From the IMG/VR virus record IMGVR_UViG_3300025769_000017, positions 1 through 44,230 of that record: DNA of 44,230 nt; one strand, written 5' to 3'. This document shows, one piece after another, positions 1-7,740 of the stretch. The position numbers were made by a program, and so were the translations under genes. The DNA comes from a virus. The number at the start of each line of letters is the position of its first letter. Within the stretch, counting starts at the first letter, position 1. The notes under the pieces were generated by a model, which saw only the letters and a list, made by a program, of their open reading frames with translations, was not told the origin of the DNA and did not search any database.

Positions 1-127
1 AAGTCTGATCGTAGTTCGGCGACGTTGGGTTCTGTCGTCGCCATGAGTTTGTCCTCGTAGCTGTGGCTCATAGTTAGTAGCTGCCGACTGATGTGGAGTA
101 TTCAGCAGTGCGCTCAACGTGCATCGG
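1..127. repeat. Terminal direct repeat, left copy (circular joint)
   Basis: The first 127 bases are identical to the last 127 (44104-44230). Genes run continuously across the joint: the portal gene, which starts at 44174, corresponds to position 71 of this copy, so bases 1-71 also encode the portal N-terminus on the minus strand. An overlap of exactly 127 fits an assembler k-mer overlap on a circular or circularly permuted molecule. A true short terminal repeat of packaged DNA is the alternative. Confidence 0.97.
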
Positions 128-1756
128 ATCCATCAGAATCATGTATCTGAGGCAATCGATTGGGTCTTTGCTTGCGCCTTTGTCCGAATCGGCATTGGTC
201 CATGTCTTCAAGCTGTAGATCAGGTTTTGGCATTCCTCACTGACATACAGCTTAGGTTCGTTCAACACGGACACCTCCTGACTCATGTTGTATCCAAACA
301 GGTTGTTCACCAGCGCACATGACTCATCCACGGTCACCATAGGTGCAGGCACAAACAACAAGCCGTCCTTGGTGATCTCACCTCCAGCACCTCGGTCAGG
401 TGCAGCAAGCAAGTCAATCAGGCTTTGATTGTGCTCACGTTGACTCAGGACAGCGGTTCTGCCTGCTCGTGGATCGATGTAGCGCTCGTGAATTCCACCG
501 TCGTTACGTTCTAGCTCCCGGATCAGCTGCTTGTATTGACTCAGGTTGCGACCGCAGTCGGCTGTCTGAGCCGGGCCTTTCTTGCCGTCTAATTTGGACG
601 ATGGCAAAGCCCACTCACCATAGTTAGGCATGTCTGGCCACTCCCTGTAGACAAACACTCGCCCTAACTCATCCACACGTGCCCAAAGCATAAACCAGTT
701 CCTGTCACCAGGAGTCGGATCAACGCACATGTAGTTTGTCCCGTTCTTCGGGATCTGGTCCTTCGATACGATGTTCGCATCAGTGAACCTCGGGAATTTG
801 CCAGTGATTGGGTTGCTCACGTAGCCATAGCCACGAATCTCAACCTCCTCACGCGTTCTCCCGGCTAGGGTTTTCTTCATGCGGTCGAAATCCGTGTAGG
901 GATTCCACTCGCTGAAGAACCACATGATTTTGCCGTTACCACCACGAGTTCTGGCGGTGTATGGCATTTCGCCTTTCGGAACACCTGCTATCGATTGAGG
1001 AGACTTTGAGTCCAGCAATTTAGCTGGCCGAGTTGACTCAATGATGGCTCCTTCCATAGCGTCCTTCACGGTTGGCGTGTAGCCATCTATCGGCGTGAAA
1101 GTCACGACCAGCTTGCCTTTACGGCTGACAAGCCTGTATCTCAAAGTCTGTATCCACTGCAGCGGAACAAGCTCATCACACCAAATCAGGTCGAGCTCAG
1201 TTCCTTCGAGCGTGCCAAGCTCCTGTGTGTAGTTCTTAAACCAGCATTGGCTGTGGTTTGGTCCTACAAACGTGCGGTTGCTAAAGCCGTTCTTCTGGCT
1301 AAACCCGATGTTCACCACAGAACGAACTGAGCGTTTCTGCTCCTTCCACTCCAGTGGCAAATACTCCCAAACATACGGTTGCTGAACCTGAATGCTGCTG
1401 TCGTTGCTACTATGACAACACCAAGCAGCAAACTTAGGATTGTTCACCATCGCTCTGACAACCCTGCTGGCTATCCACCTCGACTTGCCTGCTCGGTTTC
1501 CACCAAACACATACAGGATGTCGATGTTTGGATCCTCCAAAGCAGCGTCAGCGTCCTTCCAATGCGTGAACGCAGACTCACAGTTGTGATGATCCATCCC
1601 GTAGGTGTATGGATCCTTGCGTTCCAGCTCAATCAGCTGCTCGCGCTGCTGGTAATACTGCTCAAGAACACCTGCTTCTGACATCCGCTCTGCTTCTTCC
1701 CGTGTAGGAATCGACAGAATCGGATGTGGAGTCCATCTAGTCGTCGTCTGACTCAA
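74..1756 (-). CDS. terL: Terminase large subunit
   Basis: This 560-residue protein is the packaging motor ATPase and nuclease, which loads phage DNA into the procapsid through the portal. The Walker A motif GGNRAGKS is at about residues 85-92 and Walker B LIWCDE at about 190-195. A coupling-type motif TFTPIDG follows at about 219-225. The RNase H-fold nuclease domain begins near VDPTPGD at about 345-351. The GGNRAGKS form is common in podovirus and T7-like terminases. The start at 1756 overlaps the end of the preceding small gene by 20 nt. The stop is 2 nt from the portal start across the circular joint, which gives the usual small terminase, large terminase, portal order. Confidence 0.95.
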   Translation of the reverse strand: MSQTTTRWTPHPILSIPTREEAERMSEAGVLEQYYQQREQLIELERKDPYTYGMDHHNCESAFTHWKDADAALEDPNIDILYVFGGNRAGKSRWIASRVVRAMVNNPKFAAWCCHSSNDSSIQVQQPYVWEYLPLEWKEQKRSVRSVVNIGFSQKNGFSNRTFVGPNHSQCWFKNYTQELGTLEGTELDLIWCDELVPLQWIQTLRYRLVSRKGKLVVTFTPIDGYTPTVKDAMEGAIIESTRPAKLLDSKSPQSIAGVPKGEMPYTARTRGGNGKIMWFFSEWNPYTDFDRMKKTLAGRTREEVEIRGYGYVSNPITGKFPRFTDANIVSKDQIPKNGTNYMCVDPTPGDRNWFMLWARVDELGRVFVYREWPDMPNYGEWALPSSKLDGKKGPAQTADCGRNLSQYKQLIRELERNDGGIHERYIDPRAGRTAVLSQREHNQSLIDLLAAPDRGAGGEITKDGLLFVPAPMVTVDESCALVNNLFGYNMSQEVSVLNEPKLYVSEECQNLIYSLKTWTNADSDKGASKDPIDCLRYMILMDPMHVERTAEYSTSVGSY

Positions 1757-1964
1757 TTTCTAGGTAGAAGCTGTCGTTGGTAGCCTCAGACCAATCATCT
1801 ATCCAGGGACCGTCTAAACTGTCCCAAAATCGCAGTGTGACTGCGCTTGTTTCCCACATGCACCCACAGATGACAGCACACTCCTCGATCGCTTCCTGGG
1901 CTTTCTCAGCGTCCTCAAGGCACTGCTCAGTGTTGAACCTGAATATCTGTGATGCAGCTACCAC
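1737..1964 (-). CDS. Small acidic hypothetical protein between terminase genes
   Basis: This 75-residue protein starts with GTG at 1964, overlapping the stop of the preceding gene by 7 nt, and overlaps the start of terL by 20 nt. Such tight coupling supports real translation. The sequence has three cysteines near CAVICGC and an acidic C-terminus ending DDD. I do not recognise a family. Its place in the packaging operon suggests a late, perhaps packaging-linked role, but that is only inference from position. Confidence 0.6.
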   Translation of the reverse strand: MVAASQIFRFNTEQCLEDAEKAQEAIEECAVICGCMWETSAVTLRFWDSLDGPWIDDWSEATNDSFYLEIESDDD

Positions 1965-2239
1965 CGATGCAATTGACGAGGCAGTCCACGTGCTACCACT
2001 CGTCCTGAATCCTGCTCAACCCAACATGGAAAGCTGAGGCCTTTCTGGAACCTCATGTTGTCCTTCACATGCACAATCCCGACATCAGTTTCGATAAGGC
2101 GACGGTTCAGTGGTCGCTTGGTTACTGTGACCCATCGTTCTTCCCGACCGGCTTTCCATCGAAGCTCAGGCGATTCAAGCATCGTCCTGCGTTTGGCTCG
2201 TTTGCCTCGGGTCCGTGGCTTGGTTGTTGTGTCAGTCAT
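1958..2239 (-). CDS. Small basic hypothetical protein
   Basis: This is a 93-residue protein whose N-terminal 20 residues are rich in Arg and Lys (KPRTRGKRAKRR), suggesting nucleic-acid contact. The rest contains short beta-like stretches, including a VTVTKRPL segment. The start overlaps the stop of the upstream zinc-knuckle gene by 8 nt and its end overlaps the next gene by 7 nt, so it is part of a coupled terminase-region operon. No family is recognised. Confidence 0.6.
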   Translation of the reverse strand: MTDTTTKPRTRGKRAKRRTMLESPELRWKAGREERWVTVTKRPLNRRLIETDVGIVHVKDNMRFQKGLSFPCWVEQDSGRVVARGLPRQLHRW

Positions 2240-2423
2240 TAGCTAAAGCAGAGTCAAACCTGTCGCGGCAGTAGCCACACAGCACATCCCATGGTTGGTG
2301 TTTGTTCTTCAAGGCATACCACCCATCATCCAGTGCGGTTGAGTATGACTGGGAATCACCGCAGCAGTTGCAGGTGAGGCGTCTTCCGCTAGTGCTTTTG
2401 TCATTTGTTGTGTTTGTGGGCAT
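2232..2423 (-). CDS. Small zinc-binding (CxxC-CxxC) protein
   Basis: This 63-residue protein has two cysteine pairs, CNCC near residue 18 and CGYC near residue 49, spaced as in a treble-clef or HNH-like zinc knuckle. It lies between the two terminase genes, where many phages carry an HNH endonuclease that helps DNA cleavage. No catalytic HNH histidine pair is evident, so it is called only a zinc-binding protein. It ends 8 nt inside the next gene. Confidence 0.6.
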   Translation of the reverse strand: MPTNTTNDKSTSGRRLTCNCCGDSQSYSTALDDGWYALKNKHQPWDVLCGYCRDRFDSALAND

Positions 2424-2526
2424 CCGCTTGGCTGTCGCTGTGTTTGAGAAATCGTGATCCCCCCCGCCCCCTAATCGGTGTCAAATTGCCTCATGCTTCG
2501 CACAATAACCCATATGTTTAATTGAG
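2424..2526. other. Gap between terminase genes with a C/G-rich tract
   Basis: This 103-nt gap holds a run of seven C, one G and five C near 2460-2472. On the minus strand that is a G-rich tract just downstream of the small terminase gene. Packaging sites (cos or pac) often lie in or next to terminase genes, so this is a possible recognition region. I see no gene or convincing terminator here. Confidence 0.35.
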
Positions 2527-3018
2527 TCATTCTGAGCCACTGTCATCAACGACCTCTGCTTCAATCACTTGCGAGGGCTTACATTGATCCTTGAGCTGAT
2601 TGAGTGCTTTAGGTGTCAGTGAAATCGTTCTGTGTTCAACTACTGTCGAAGGTTGACCGCTGATCTGGACGATTTTGTCGGTGAAAATACCAACAGCTAC
2701 GGGTAAACTCTGCGCCTTCACCTCACCTGCCTCTAGTGCCTCATGATACTTGCTCACACACAGGTCTCGTGTGCGTGTAAGACGTTGGAGGATTTGATCT
2801 TGAGAGGTTGCTTCAACCTTCTCAGCAGTCTCAATTGCTTTGAGGGTTTCCCTGCTTGTGTTGAAGACACGTGTGAGTGAGTCATGGCCAATGCCCTCCT
2901 TGAGAGCTTTGACGATGGCTTGGTATCGTTCAGGGTCTTTCTTCTTGAGTTCCTGACCTGTGGTGAGTGTTGCTCCAGGGTCTCTGGCACCCCACTGTGT
3001 AAGACTTCTTGCTGGCAT
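2527..3018 (-). CDS. terS: Terminase small subunit (putative)
   Basis: This 163-residue protein is probably the DNA-recognition subunit of the packaging terminase. A helix-turn-helix-like region lies at about residues 33-63 (AIVKALKEGIGHDSLTRVF), followed by long helices and a C-terminal beta-like tail, as in small terminases. It is the first gene of the late leftward operon, about 37 nt downstream of the predicted start of the operator-containing promoter at 3063-3091. The family call rests on HTH content, size and position upstream of terL. Confidence 0.7.
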   Translation of the reverse strand: MPARSLTQWGARDPGATLTTGQELKKKDPERYQAIVKALKEGIGHDSLTRVFNTSRETLKAIETAEKVEATSQDQILQRLTRTRDLCVSKYHEALEAGEVKAQSLPVAVGIFTDKIVQISGQPSTVVEHRTISLTPKALNQLKDQCKPSQVIEAEVVDDSGSE

Positions 3019-3062
3019 CTAATACCTGATGGCTGGCTATCGTATTGCCAACCGCCCTCCCA

Positions 3063-3091
3063 ATTATCTGGGGTGTATTACACCTAGTCAA
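3063..3091 (-). promoter_or_regulatory. Leftward promoter with embedded GGTGTATTACACC operator (site A)
   Basis: On the minus strand a TTGACT -35 box (3086-3091) and a GATAAT -10 box (3063-3068) are separated by 17 nt. The spacer contains the palindrome GGTGTA-T-TACACC at 3072-3084. Predicted transcription starts near 3055 and runs into terS. The same layout recurs at 19625-19652, 20539-20566 and 41813-41840. A protein bound in the spacer would block RNA polymerase directly. Confidence 0.8.
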
Positions 3092-3136
3092 TACTTGGCG
3101 GCAAGAAATCTGAAGAAAGTTACAGATTGCCTAAAG

Positions 3137-3252
3137 CGGAGGTATGGTAGGTATGTTTTTCGACTTTGGACGAACTTCGAGCAGCACCAACAACCCCAGT
3201 GCCTCCTTTGATTGTTGGCTAAAACCTGAAATCTATACTGACCATACCTCCG
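3137..3252. repeat. 12-bp inverted repeat in the terS/LRR divergent region
   Basis: CGGAGGTATGGT at 3137-3148 is the exact reverse complement of ACCATACCTCCG at 3241-3252, 92 nt apart. A related TACCTATGGTA lies at 3270-3280. The right arm sits right after the predicted -10 box of the LRR gene. The arms could be binding sites for a looping regulator or a long stem. Chance is unlikely for 12 exact bases in so short a region. Confidence 0.55.
3212..3239 (+). promoter_or_regulatory. Candidate promoter of the large LRR gene
   Basis: TTGTTG (3212-3217) and TATACT (3234-3239) are separated by 16 nt. The start would be about 3246, inside the right arm of the inverted repeat, and the ATG follows at 3294. 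The -10 box is good and the -35 is weak, so a regulator may matter here. Confidence 0.45.
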
Positions 3253-3293
3253 GATTGAGTTCTCAGCCCTACCTATGGTAAAACCGGGCCATC

Positions 3294-6029
3294 ATGAGAA
3301 AGCCCGCTATGCATTCCATCTGGTTGGTGTTGGTTCTTTCAGTTCTTAGCTCCAGCGTTCGCGGTGGCACAGTTGGTGACCTCACCTACAGCATTACTGA
3401 TGGTCAGGTTGTGATTACAGATTGCGATACGTCTGCTGAGGGTGAGTTGACCATCCCTGCTGAAATTGAGGGCTTACCCGTCACCAGCATTGGGGATGCG
3501 GCTTTCTTTCGCTGCAGCAGTCTGACCTCGATCACCATACCTGAGGGAGTCACCAGCATTGGGAATGAGGCCTTCCACAACTGCTCCAGCCTAACCTCGA
3601 TCACCATACCTGAGGGCGTCACCAGCATTGGGAATGGGGCCTTCTGGGGCTGCAGCAGTCTGACATCAATCACCATACCCGACAGCGTCACCAGCATTGG
3701 GCGTGGCGCCTTCATACGGTGCGGCCTGAATTCAATCACCATCCCTGATGGGGTCACCAGCATTGGGGGTTATGCCTTCTGGGATTGCAGCAGGCTGACC
3801 TCGATCACCATCCCAGATAGTGTTACCAGTATTGGTGAGCAGGCCTTCCGGAACTGCAGCAGCCTGGCGTCTATCGCCATTCCGGGCACAGTCAATAGCG
3901 TTGGGAATGCGGCCTTTATTGGCTGCGGCAATCTGACCACATTATTAATACCTCTGAAGTTTCATTCTGAATCTGAGGCTACCCGCCTAGGCCTTGATAG
4001 CAGTCTATACCCAGAAGGCTTTTTACCTCCTGATCCTCGCGCAGTAGCCATAGCCATTCTTTCCAACGGTTTTGTGGTGGATGCTCACATCAACTTTCCT
4101 GGTGCATCATATGTTGAGGTTCCTAAAGTCACGATAATCGGTGGCGGTGGTCAGGGAGCTGAGGCAGTGGCTTACTTGAGTGATCAATTTTCGATTGAAT
4201 CGATCAAAATTACTAACGCAGGCAGTGGCTACACCTCACCTCCTAAAATCATAATCGATCAACCGACCACCATGACGATCCCACACCGATTCAGCCTACT
4301 TCCAGAATCTCAACAGGGCTTCAAAGGCGAAGAAATACTCGTTCCGTTCAGGGTGGAGGATTACCTCTACATCACAGGGTTCCAATTTAGCCTTGCTTGG
4401 GATCCGGAGATTATGAAACTGGTGACAGAGGGTGATACCGGGAATCAGGTAAAACTCGGCCAAGTCGCTGTGTTGGGTGAATGGCCGAACTTTAAGCCAA
4501 TGCTTACCTCCAGCAACTTTGGAATTCAGGAGCCAGGTAGTCTTACGTTTCTTTGGGATGAGGCTTTAAATCCTGAGTTAGGGCAAACACTTGTCGACGA
4601 TACTGTCCTGTTCAGCCTTGCTTTCCAGTTGGTAGGTGCCGGTGGAAGTAGCACCACCTTGTCGGTGGTTGAAACACCGACAGCCATCAGGGCATTACAC
4701 AAATCGGGAATTGAAATCCCGCTGTATACTGAGGAAGCCCTCATTGAAGTCTCTGATGCAATTAGTCTTACTGGGGCTATCACGTTGTTCGGCGAAGGTC
4801 TAAAACCAATACCATGGGTAAAAATACTCACTCGTCAAGGCGCTGAGACTGTCACGACCTTCGCAGACGAAGGAGGGCAATACCTGGTAAGCATCGAGCC
4901 AGTTTTTGACTATCAGCTGACAGCAAGTCTTGCCTCCAGAGAATTCCCAAGTGCGGGTGTAGATGTTTCAGACATCATCATGCTGCGTAAACATATTCTC
5001 AATCTCGAACGCCTTCCAAACAACATGTCCATGCTTGCTGCTGACGTAAACCGAGACGGATTTATCGATGTTGGTGATATTATTGGCATGCGCAAAGTGA
5101 TACTTGGCATAGATGCATTTTACTCAATTCAAAGCGATGGAACCCCAGAGGATATTTTTCGGTTTGTGAATGCGGAGTTTACCGATGGAGCAGTGGAAAA
5201 TTTCTTCTCCGATCTAGCGGAAGCCTCAGTCATCAGCCTTGATGGGCCTTCCGCCAACACGTCAGGGGTCGACTTTGCAGGCGTCAAACTAGGCGATACC
5301 AACGGCGACTGGGAGCCGCCAACCACCGGTAGCACAACCCTGGAGGCCACGCCTGCTGGGGACCGCCTAGGGCAGCCCATAGCAAACGCATACCTTGATT
5401 TTGGATCTGTGAAAGTTACCCAAGACGGACACATGAATCTGCCACTTTATCTCACAGCTAACGAGCCACTGATGGGTGTGCAGTTTGAACTAAACTGGGA
5501 CCGCACATTGTTGGCTTTGGATAGCATCAGTTCATCCGCCCTGCCGGGCTTCAGCCCTAACTTTCACACTAGTGTGCACGAGGGTTCTGCCAAGGTCGCT
5601 TGGGATGATGCCATGCTCAGCGGAATTCAGGCCGATGGCAGTGAGCCGCTCCTGATGCTGCACTTTAATCGGCTGAGCGAGGGTGCCACTGGACTGGAGC
5701 TGAAGGCACCTGTATTGGCTGGCAATCATGGTAGCCTTGGTTGGGTGCAACCTGTCTCAGCTTATCTAAAGCCGGACAACACGGTCAAAACGGCTTTGAG
5801 TGGTGCGATCAAATACATCGAGGTAGAGGGCGGTCAACTTGAGTTGGTGGTCGATACGCAGGTTGGACAGAGCTATCAACTGCAAACTGTAGCCAAGCTG
5901 AACTCAGATGAGTGGAAAGACGTGATGCGCATCCAGGGCAGTGACACCTGGCAGAAAGTTGTTTTACCCGCTGAGGCACAGAAAGCCTACCTACGACTCG
6001 TGTCATTGAACTCTGAAGCTATCAGGTAA
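3294..6029 (+). CDS. Secreted BspA-like LRR / cohesin-like / dockerin-like protein (moron)
   Basis: This 911-residue protein has an N-terminal signal peptide (about residues 1-24) and several modules typical of host extracellular proteins. BspA-type leucine-rich repeats of about 23 residues (SLTSITIPEGVTSIG pattern) span about residues 50-240. A short beta module with a GSGYTSPP motif follows at about 243-315, and a cohesin-like beta domain at about 320-470. A carboxypeptidase-regulatory-like segment is at about 490-545. A dockerin-like pair of helices with the calcium-loop pattern DVNRDGFIDVGD lies at about 550-610, then a second cohesin-like domain at about 688-810, and a C-terminal beta region. 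It reads opposite to the flanking phage genes, so it is probably a lysogenic-conversion gene acting at the host surface or outside the cell. The domain calls are by pattern. Binding partners are unknown. Confidence 0.85.
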   Translation: MRKPAMHSIWLVLVLSVLSSSVRGGTVGDLTYSITDGQVVITDCDTSAEGELTIPAEIEGLPVTSIGDAAFFRCSSLTSITIPEGVTSIGNEAFHNCSSLTSITIPEGVTSIGNGAFWGCSSLTSITIPDSVTSIGRGAFIRCGLNSITIPDGVTSIGGYAFWDCSRLTSITIPDSVTSIGEQAFRNCSSLASIAIPGTVNSVGNAAFIGCGNLTTLLIPLKFHSESEATRLGLDSSLYPEGFLPPDPRAVAIAILSNGFVVDAHINFPGASYVEVPKVTIIGGGGQGAEAVAYLSDQFSIESIKITNAGSGYTSPPKIIIDQPTTMTIPHRFSLLPESQQGFKGEEILVPFRVEDYLYITGFQFSLAWDPEIMKLVTEGDTGNQVKLGQVAVLGEWPNFKPMLTSSNFGIQEPGSLTFLWDEALNPELGQTLVDDTVLFSLAFQLVGAGGSSTTLSVVETPTAIRALHKSGIEIPLYTEEALIEVSDAISLTGAITLFGEGLKPIPWVKILTRQGAETVTTFADEGGQYLVSIEPVFDYQLTASLASREFPSAGVDVSDIIMLRKHILNLERLPNNMSMLAADVNRDGFIDVGDIIGMRKVILGIDAFYSIQSDGTPEDIFRFVNAEFTDGAVENFFSDLAEASVISLDGPSANTSGVDFAGVKLGDTNGDWEPPTTGSTTLEATPAGDRLGQPIANAYLDFGSVKVTQDGHMNLPLYLTANEPLMGVQFELNWDRTLLALDSISSSALPGFSPNFHTSVHEGSAKVAWDDAMLSGIQADGSEPLLMLHFNRLSEGATGLELKAPVLAGNHGSLGWVQPVSAYLKPDNTVKTALSGAIKYIEVEGGQLELVVDTQVGQSYQLQTVAKLNSDEWKDVMRIQGSDTWQKVVLPAEAQKAYLRLVSLNSEAIR
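3484..3960 (+). repeat. 69-bp-period DNA repeats encoding LRRs (large gene)
   Basis: The LRR part of the gene is built of near-identical units of about 69 bp, each containing ATCACCAT and GTCACCAGCATTGGG-like blocks. The period equals 23 codons. Nearly identical units occur in the second LRR gene at about 21012-21430, so the two loci could recombine. Confidence 0.85.
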
Positions 6030-6060
6030 GAAAAACGCCAATGCCCACAAGCGCTCCTAC

Positions 6061-6086
6061 CGGGTGAGAGATTGAGTTCTCACCCG
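6061..6086. terminator. Hairpin between convergent genes (bidirectional terminator candidate)
   Basis: CGGGTGAGA (6061-6069) pairs with TCTCACCCG (6078-6086) around an 8-nt loop. It lies just after the LRR gene and overlaps the stop codon of the leftward gene that ends at 6080. No long T-run follows, so termination may be weak. Confidence 0.5.
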
Positions 6087-6403
6087 TTACTTGCTACCAG
6101 CGTGTGTTCTTCCCAAATCTGCCACACGTCTGTCTTGTTCCCGTATCCTTCAGGGTTACCTATCAGGTCCATGTGAACGTGTGTCTGGGCCAGGTTGTTG
6201 ACTATCCACCTGCCTAGCTTTCCAGACAGCCTGTGCTTGCGCAGGTAGCCTTCTAGGTCATCGGAGGTGGTGATTGGTGAAATGTCTAGTTTGCAGTCCT
6301 CACGAACAAGTTTCAGGAAGGCTTCCAGGTTCTGGAAGGTCTCCCGCTGGACGGTGTGAACCTTGCCGTAACCGTCATCAATGTCCCGTTTGACGATGAT
6401 CAT
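6080..6403 (-). CDS. Hypothetical protein
   Basis: This 107-residue soluble protein has no motif that I recognise. Its ATG at 6403 overlaps the stop of the upstream membrane-protein gene in an ATGA arrangement, so the two are translationally coupled. Its stop lies inside the hairpin at 6061-6086. The pair forms a separate two-gene leftward unit between the LRR gene and the zinc-ribbon cassette. No function is proposed. Confidence 0.6.
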   Translation of the reverse strand: MIIVKRDIDDGYGKVHTVQRETFQNLEAFLKLVREDCKLDISPITTSDDLEGYLRKHRLSGKLGRWIVNNLAQTHVHMDLIGNPEGYGNKTDVWQIWEEHTLVASNG

Positions 6404-6627
6404 CGAATTCTCAGTAGACCAATTCCAACCATCAAATCAAGAATCAGGAGTATGCCAATAATCCAACACCACATGCTGATATTTTGTGTGCTTTGCGCGG
6501 TTCTCAAATTAGTTTTCGCTATACCTTCGGCTGCTGCTTTGAAACATGCATTGAGTTCCTCCATCTCAGCAATCAGTGATCCAAGCTGATTTTTCATCGC
6601 CTTCAAGTCTTCTGATTCATTGCTCAT
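6400..6627 (-). CDS. Small coiled-coil membrane protein
   Basis: This 75-residue protein has a charged helical N-terminal part (about residues 1-48) and a C-terminal transmembrane segment around WCWIIGILLILDLMVGIGLL (about 53-72). The shape, an N-terminal cytoplasmic coiled coil and a C-terminal anchor, occurs in phage accessory, lysis and superinfection-exclusion proteins. It is too generic to assign. It is the first gene of the ATGA-coupled pair 6627-6080. Confidence 0.65.
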   Translation of the reverse strand: MSNESEDLKAMKNQLGSLIAEMEELNACFKAAAEGIAKTNLRTAQSTQNISMWCWIIGILLILDLMVGIGLLRIR

Positions 6628-6831
6628 AGTTGAATGATTGTTTGCCAGAAGCTCTCATATTTGGCAATGCCGTGCCCTGATAGAAAAACCGACCAGTGCG
6701 TGAACACTGACCGCTGAAACCTGATTGCCAGACAGACTCGGCTTTTATGCGGTTACCGAGTGGGCGAATATGTTAACCAGCGAACACGTGCGCCGCCGCA
6801 ATACCCTGAACTGTCTGACGTGTTGAAAGTA

Positions 6832-6880
6832 AAGCCTGAGGGCATCTCAGCCCCCAGCTTGCTTAGCGCAGGCTAGTTCT
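6832..6880. repeat. 49-bp direct repeat, left copy, with terminator-like hairpin
   Basis: This segment matches 8825-8873 at 45 of 49 positions, including a 29-base identical block. It contains a CTGAG-GGCAT-CTCAG hairpin. The two copies bracket the three plus-strand genes 6949-8762, as expected if that cassette was inserted by recombination at a duplicated gene-end/terminator. Confidence 0.85.
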
Positions 6881-6899
6881 CGATCATTTTGGCAATAGC

Positions 6900-6927
6900 T
6901 TGCCTTATTTAAGTCAATGTGTATTCA
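6900..6927 (+). promoter_or_regulatory. Candidate promoter of the zinc-ribbon membrane cassette
   Basis: TTGCCT (6900-6905) and TATTCA (6922-6927) are separated by 16 nt. The first gene starts at 6949 with TAAGG 3 nt before the ATG. The elements are imperfect, so this is a weak call. Confidence 0.35.
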
Positions 6928-6948
6928 TGCTAACAATCACCTAAGGCC

Positions 6949-7722
6949 ATGAGCACCTTGTCCAAAAAATGCCCTCGTTGCAGTAGAGCCAACATCGATT
7001 ATAGGGCGACCAAGTGCTACAACTGCGGTTGCGATGTCAGCCGCGTCAAACCGCTGCCCATGAGGGAACACGCTAGCAAGCAGGTCGCTAGCAAGCAGGT
7101 CAACTCCAACTCTGATGGCAAGTTGCGATGCCCTCAATGCAACCGGAGCATCTCCAGCAAAAACTATGATCAGCATGTCAAAGTTCGTTGCAAAAATGCC
7201 CCAGCTAGCGCAGAGCGAACTGCCTACCTAAAACAGCAGAAGGAAAAGCGGGAGGCAGCAAACTCAAATGCACCCGTCAGCCAAATCGGAACACGTCGAA
7301 AGCTTACCGAGAAGGAACAATTGGTTTGGAATGCATTTCGCTCAATGCCTGGCAGACATTCCGATGACGCTGCATGGGAGGCCTTCCACCAGTTTGAACG
7401 CGATTGCGCTGCGGACGAGCGCAGGGAAAAGCTCGAAGCTCAACGTAGAGCCAAAGCCAGCCCAATTGCTTTGTTTTGGGAGGATAACCCAGCCACCTTC
7501 ATTTGGATCATCGGCATCGCAGCAATGGTCATAGTCATGTTCGCAATGGCTGTTACATACGACGGTAGCAACCGTAATAGCAACGGTCGCAGCGCCAACA
7601 AATACTGTAAGGAATCAGGATGCACCAGCTTGGCCAGCGGCTTTTGGAATGCTGGAACCGGATATTGCAACTACCACGCTGATGAACGCCGGAAATTTTA
7701 CAACGCTGTGCTCAACAAATAA
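6949..7722 (+). CDS. Zinc-ribbon membrane protein with C-terminal CxxxxC/CxxH domain
   Basis: This 257-residue protein has an N-terminal zinc ribbon (CPRC near residue 9 and CYNC near 23) and a second zinc-finger-like site (CPQC with a later H and C, about residues 61-81). A charged helical region precedes one transmembrane segment (about 181-203, IWIIGIAAMVIVMFAMAV). The C-terminal domain has a CKESGC pair and a later CNYH. The same C-terminal pattern occurs in the third gene of the cassette. The first gene of a plus-strand trio, it runs opposite to neighbouring phage genes. Membrane topology with zinc sites on both sides suggests a sensor or exclusion role, but no function is known to me. 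Confidence 0.75.
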   Translation: MSTLSKKCPRCSRANIDYRATKCYNCGCDVSRVKPLPMREHASKQVASKQVNSNSDGKLRCPQCNRSISSKNYDQHVKVRCKNAPASAERTAYLKQQKEKREAANSNAPVSQIGTRRKLTEKEQLVWNAFRSMPGRHSDDAAWEAFHQFERDCAADERREKLEAQRRAKASPIALFWEDNPATFIWIIGIAAMVIVMFAMAVTYDGSNRNSNGRSANKYCKESGCTSLASGFWNAGTGYCNYHADERRKFYNAVLNK

Positions 7723-7740
7723 CCCATCACCGTAAAACCA

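Larger units (their letters stand above)
6628..6948. other. 321-nt intergenic region left of the zinc-ribbon cassette
   Basis: No gene is supported here. The region holds small hairpins (CAGTG/CACTG near 6694-6710 and CTCGG/CCGAG near 6748-6772), the left 49-bp direct repeat (6832-6880) and a candidate rightward promoter (6900-6927). On the minus strand, sequence just right of the repeat reads like the last codons of a lost gene (PKMIEN followed by a stop). That resembles the end of the gene abutting the right repeat. Confidence 0.6.

Noticed and set aside
3484-3960. CRISPR-like array from regularly spaced repeats
   Set aside because: The 69-bp period is a multiple of three, lies inside a long open frame and encodes LRRs; the sequence between identical blocks is not spacer-like.
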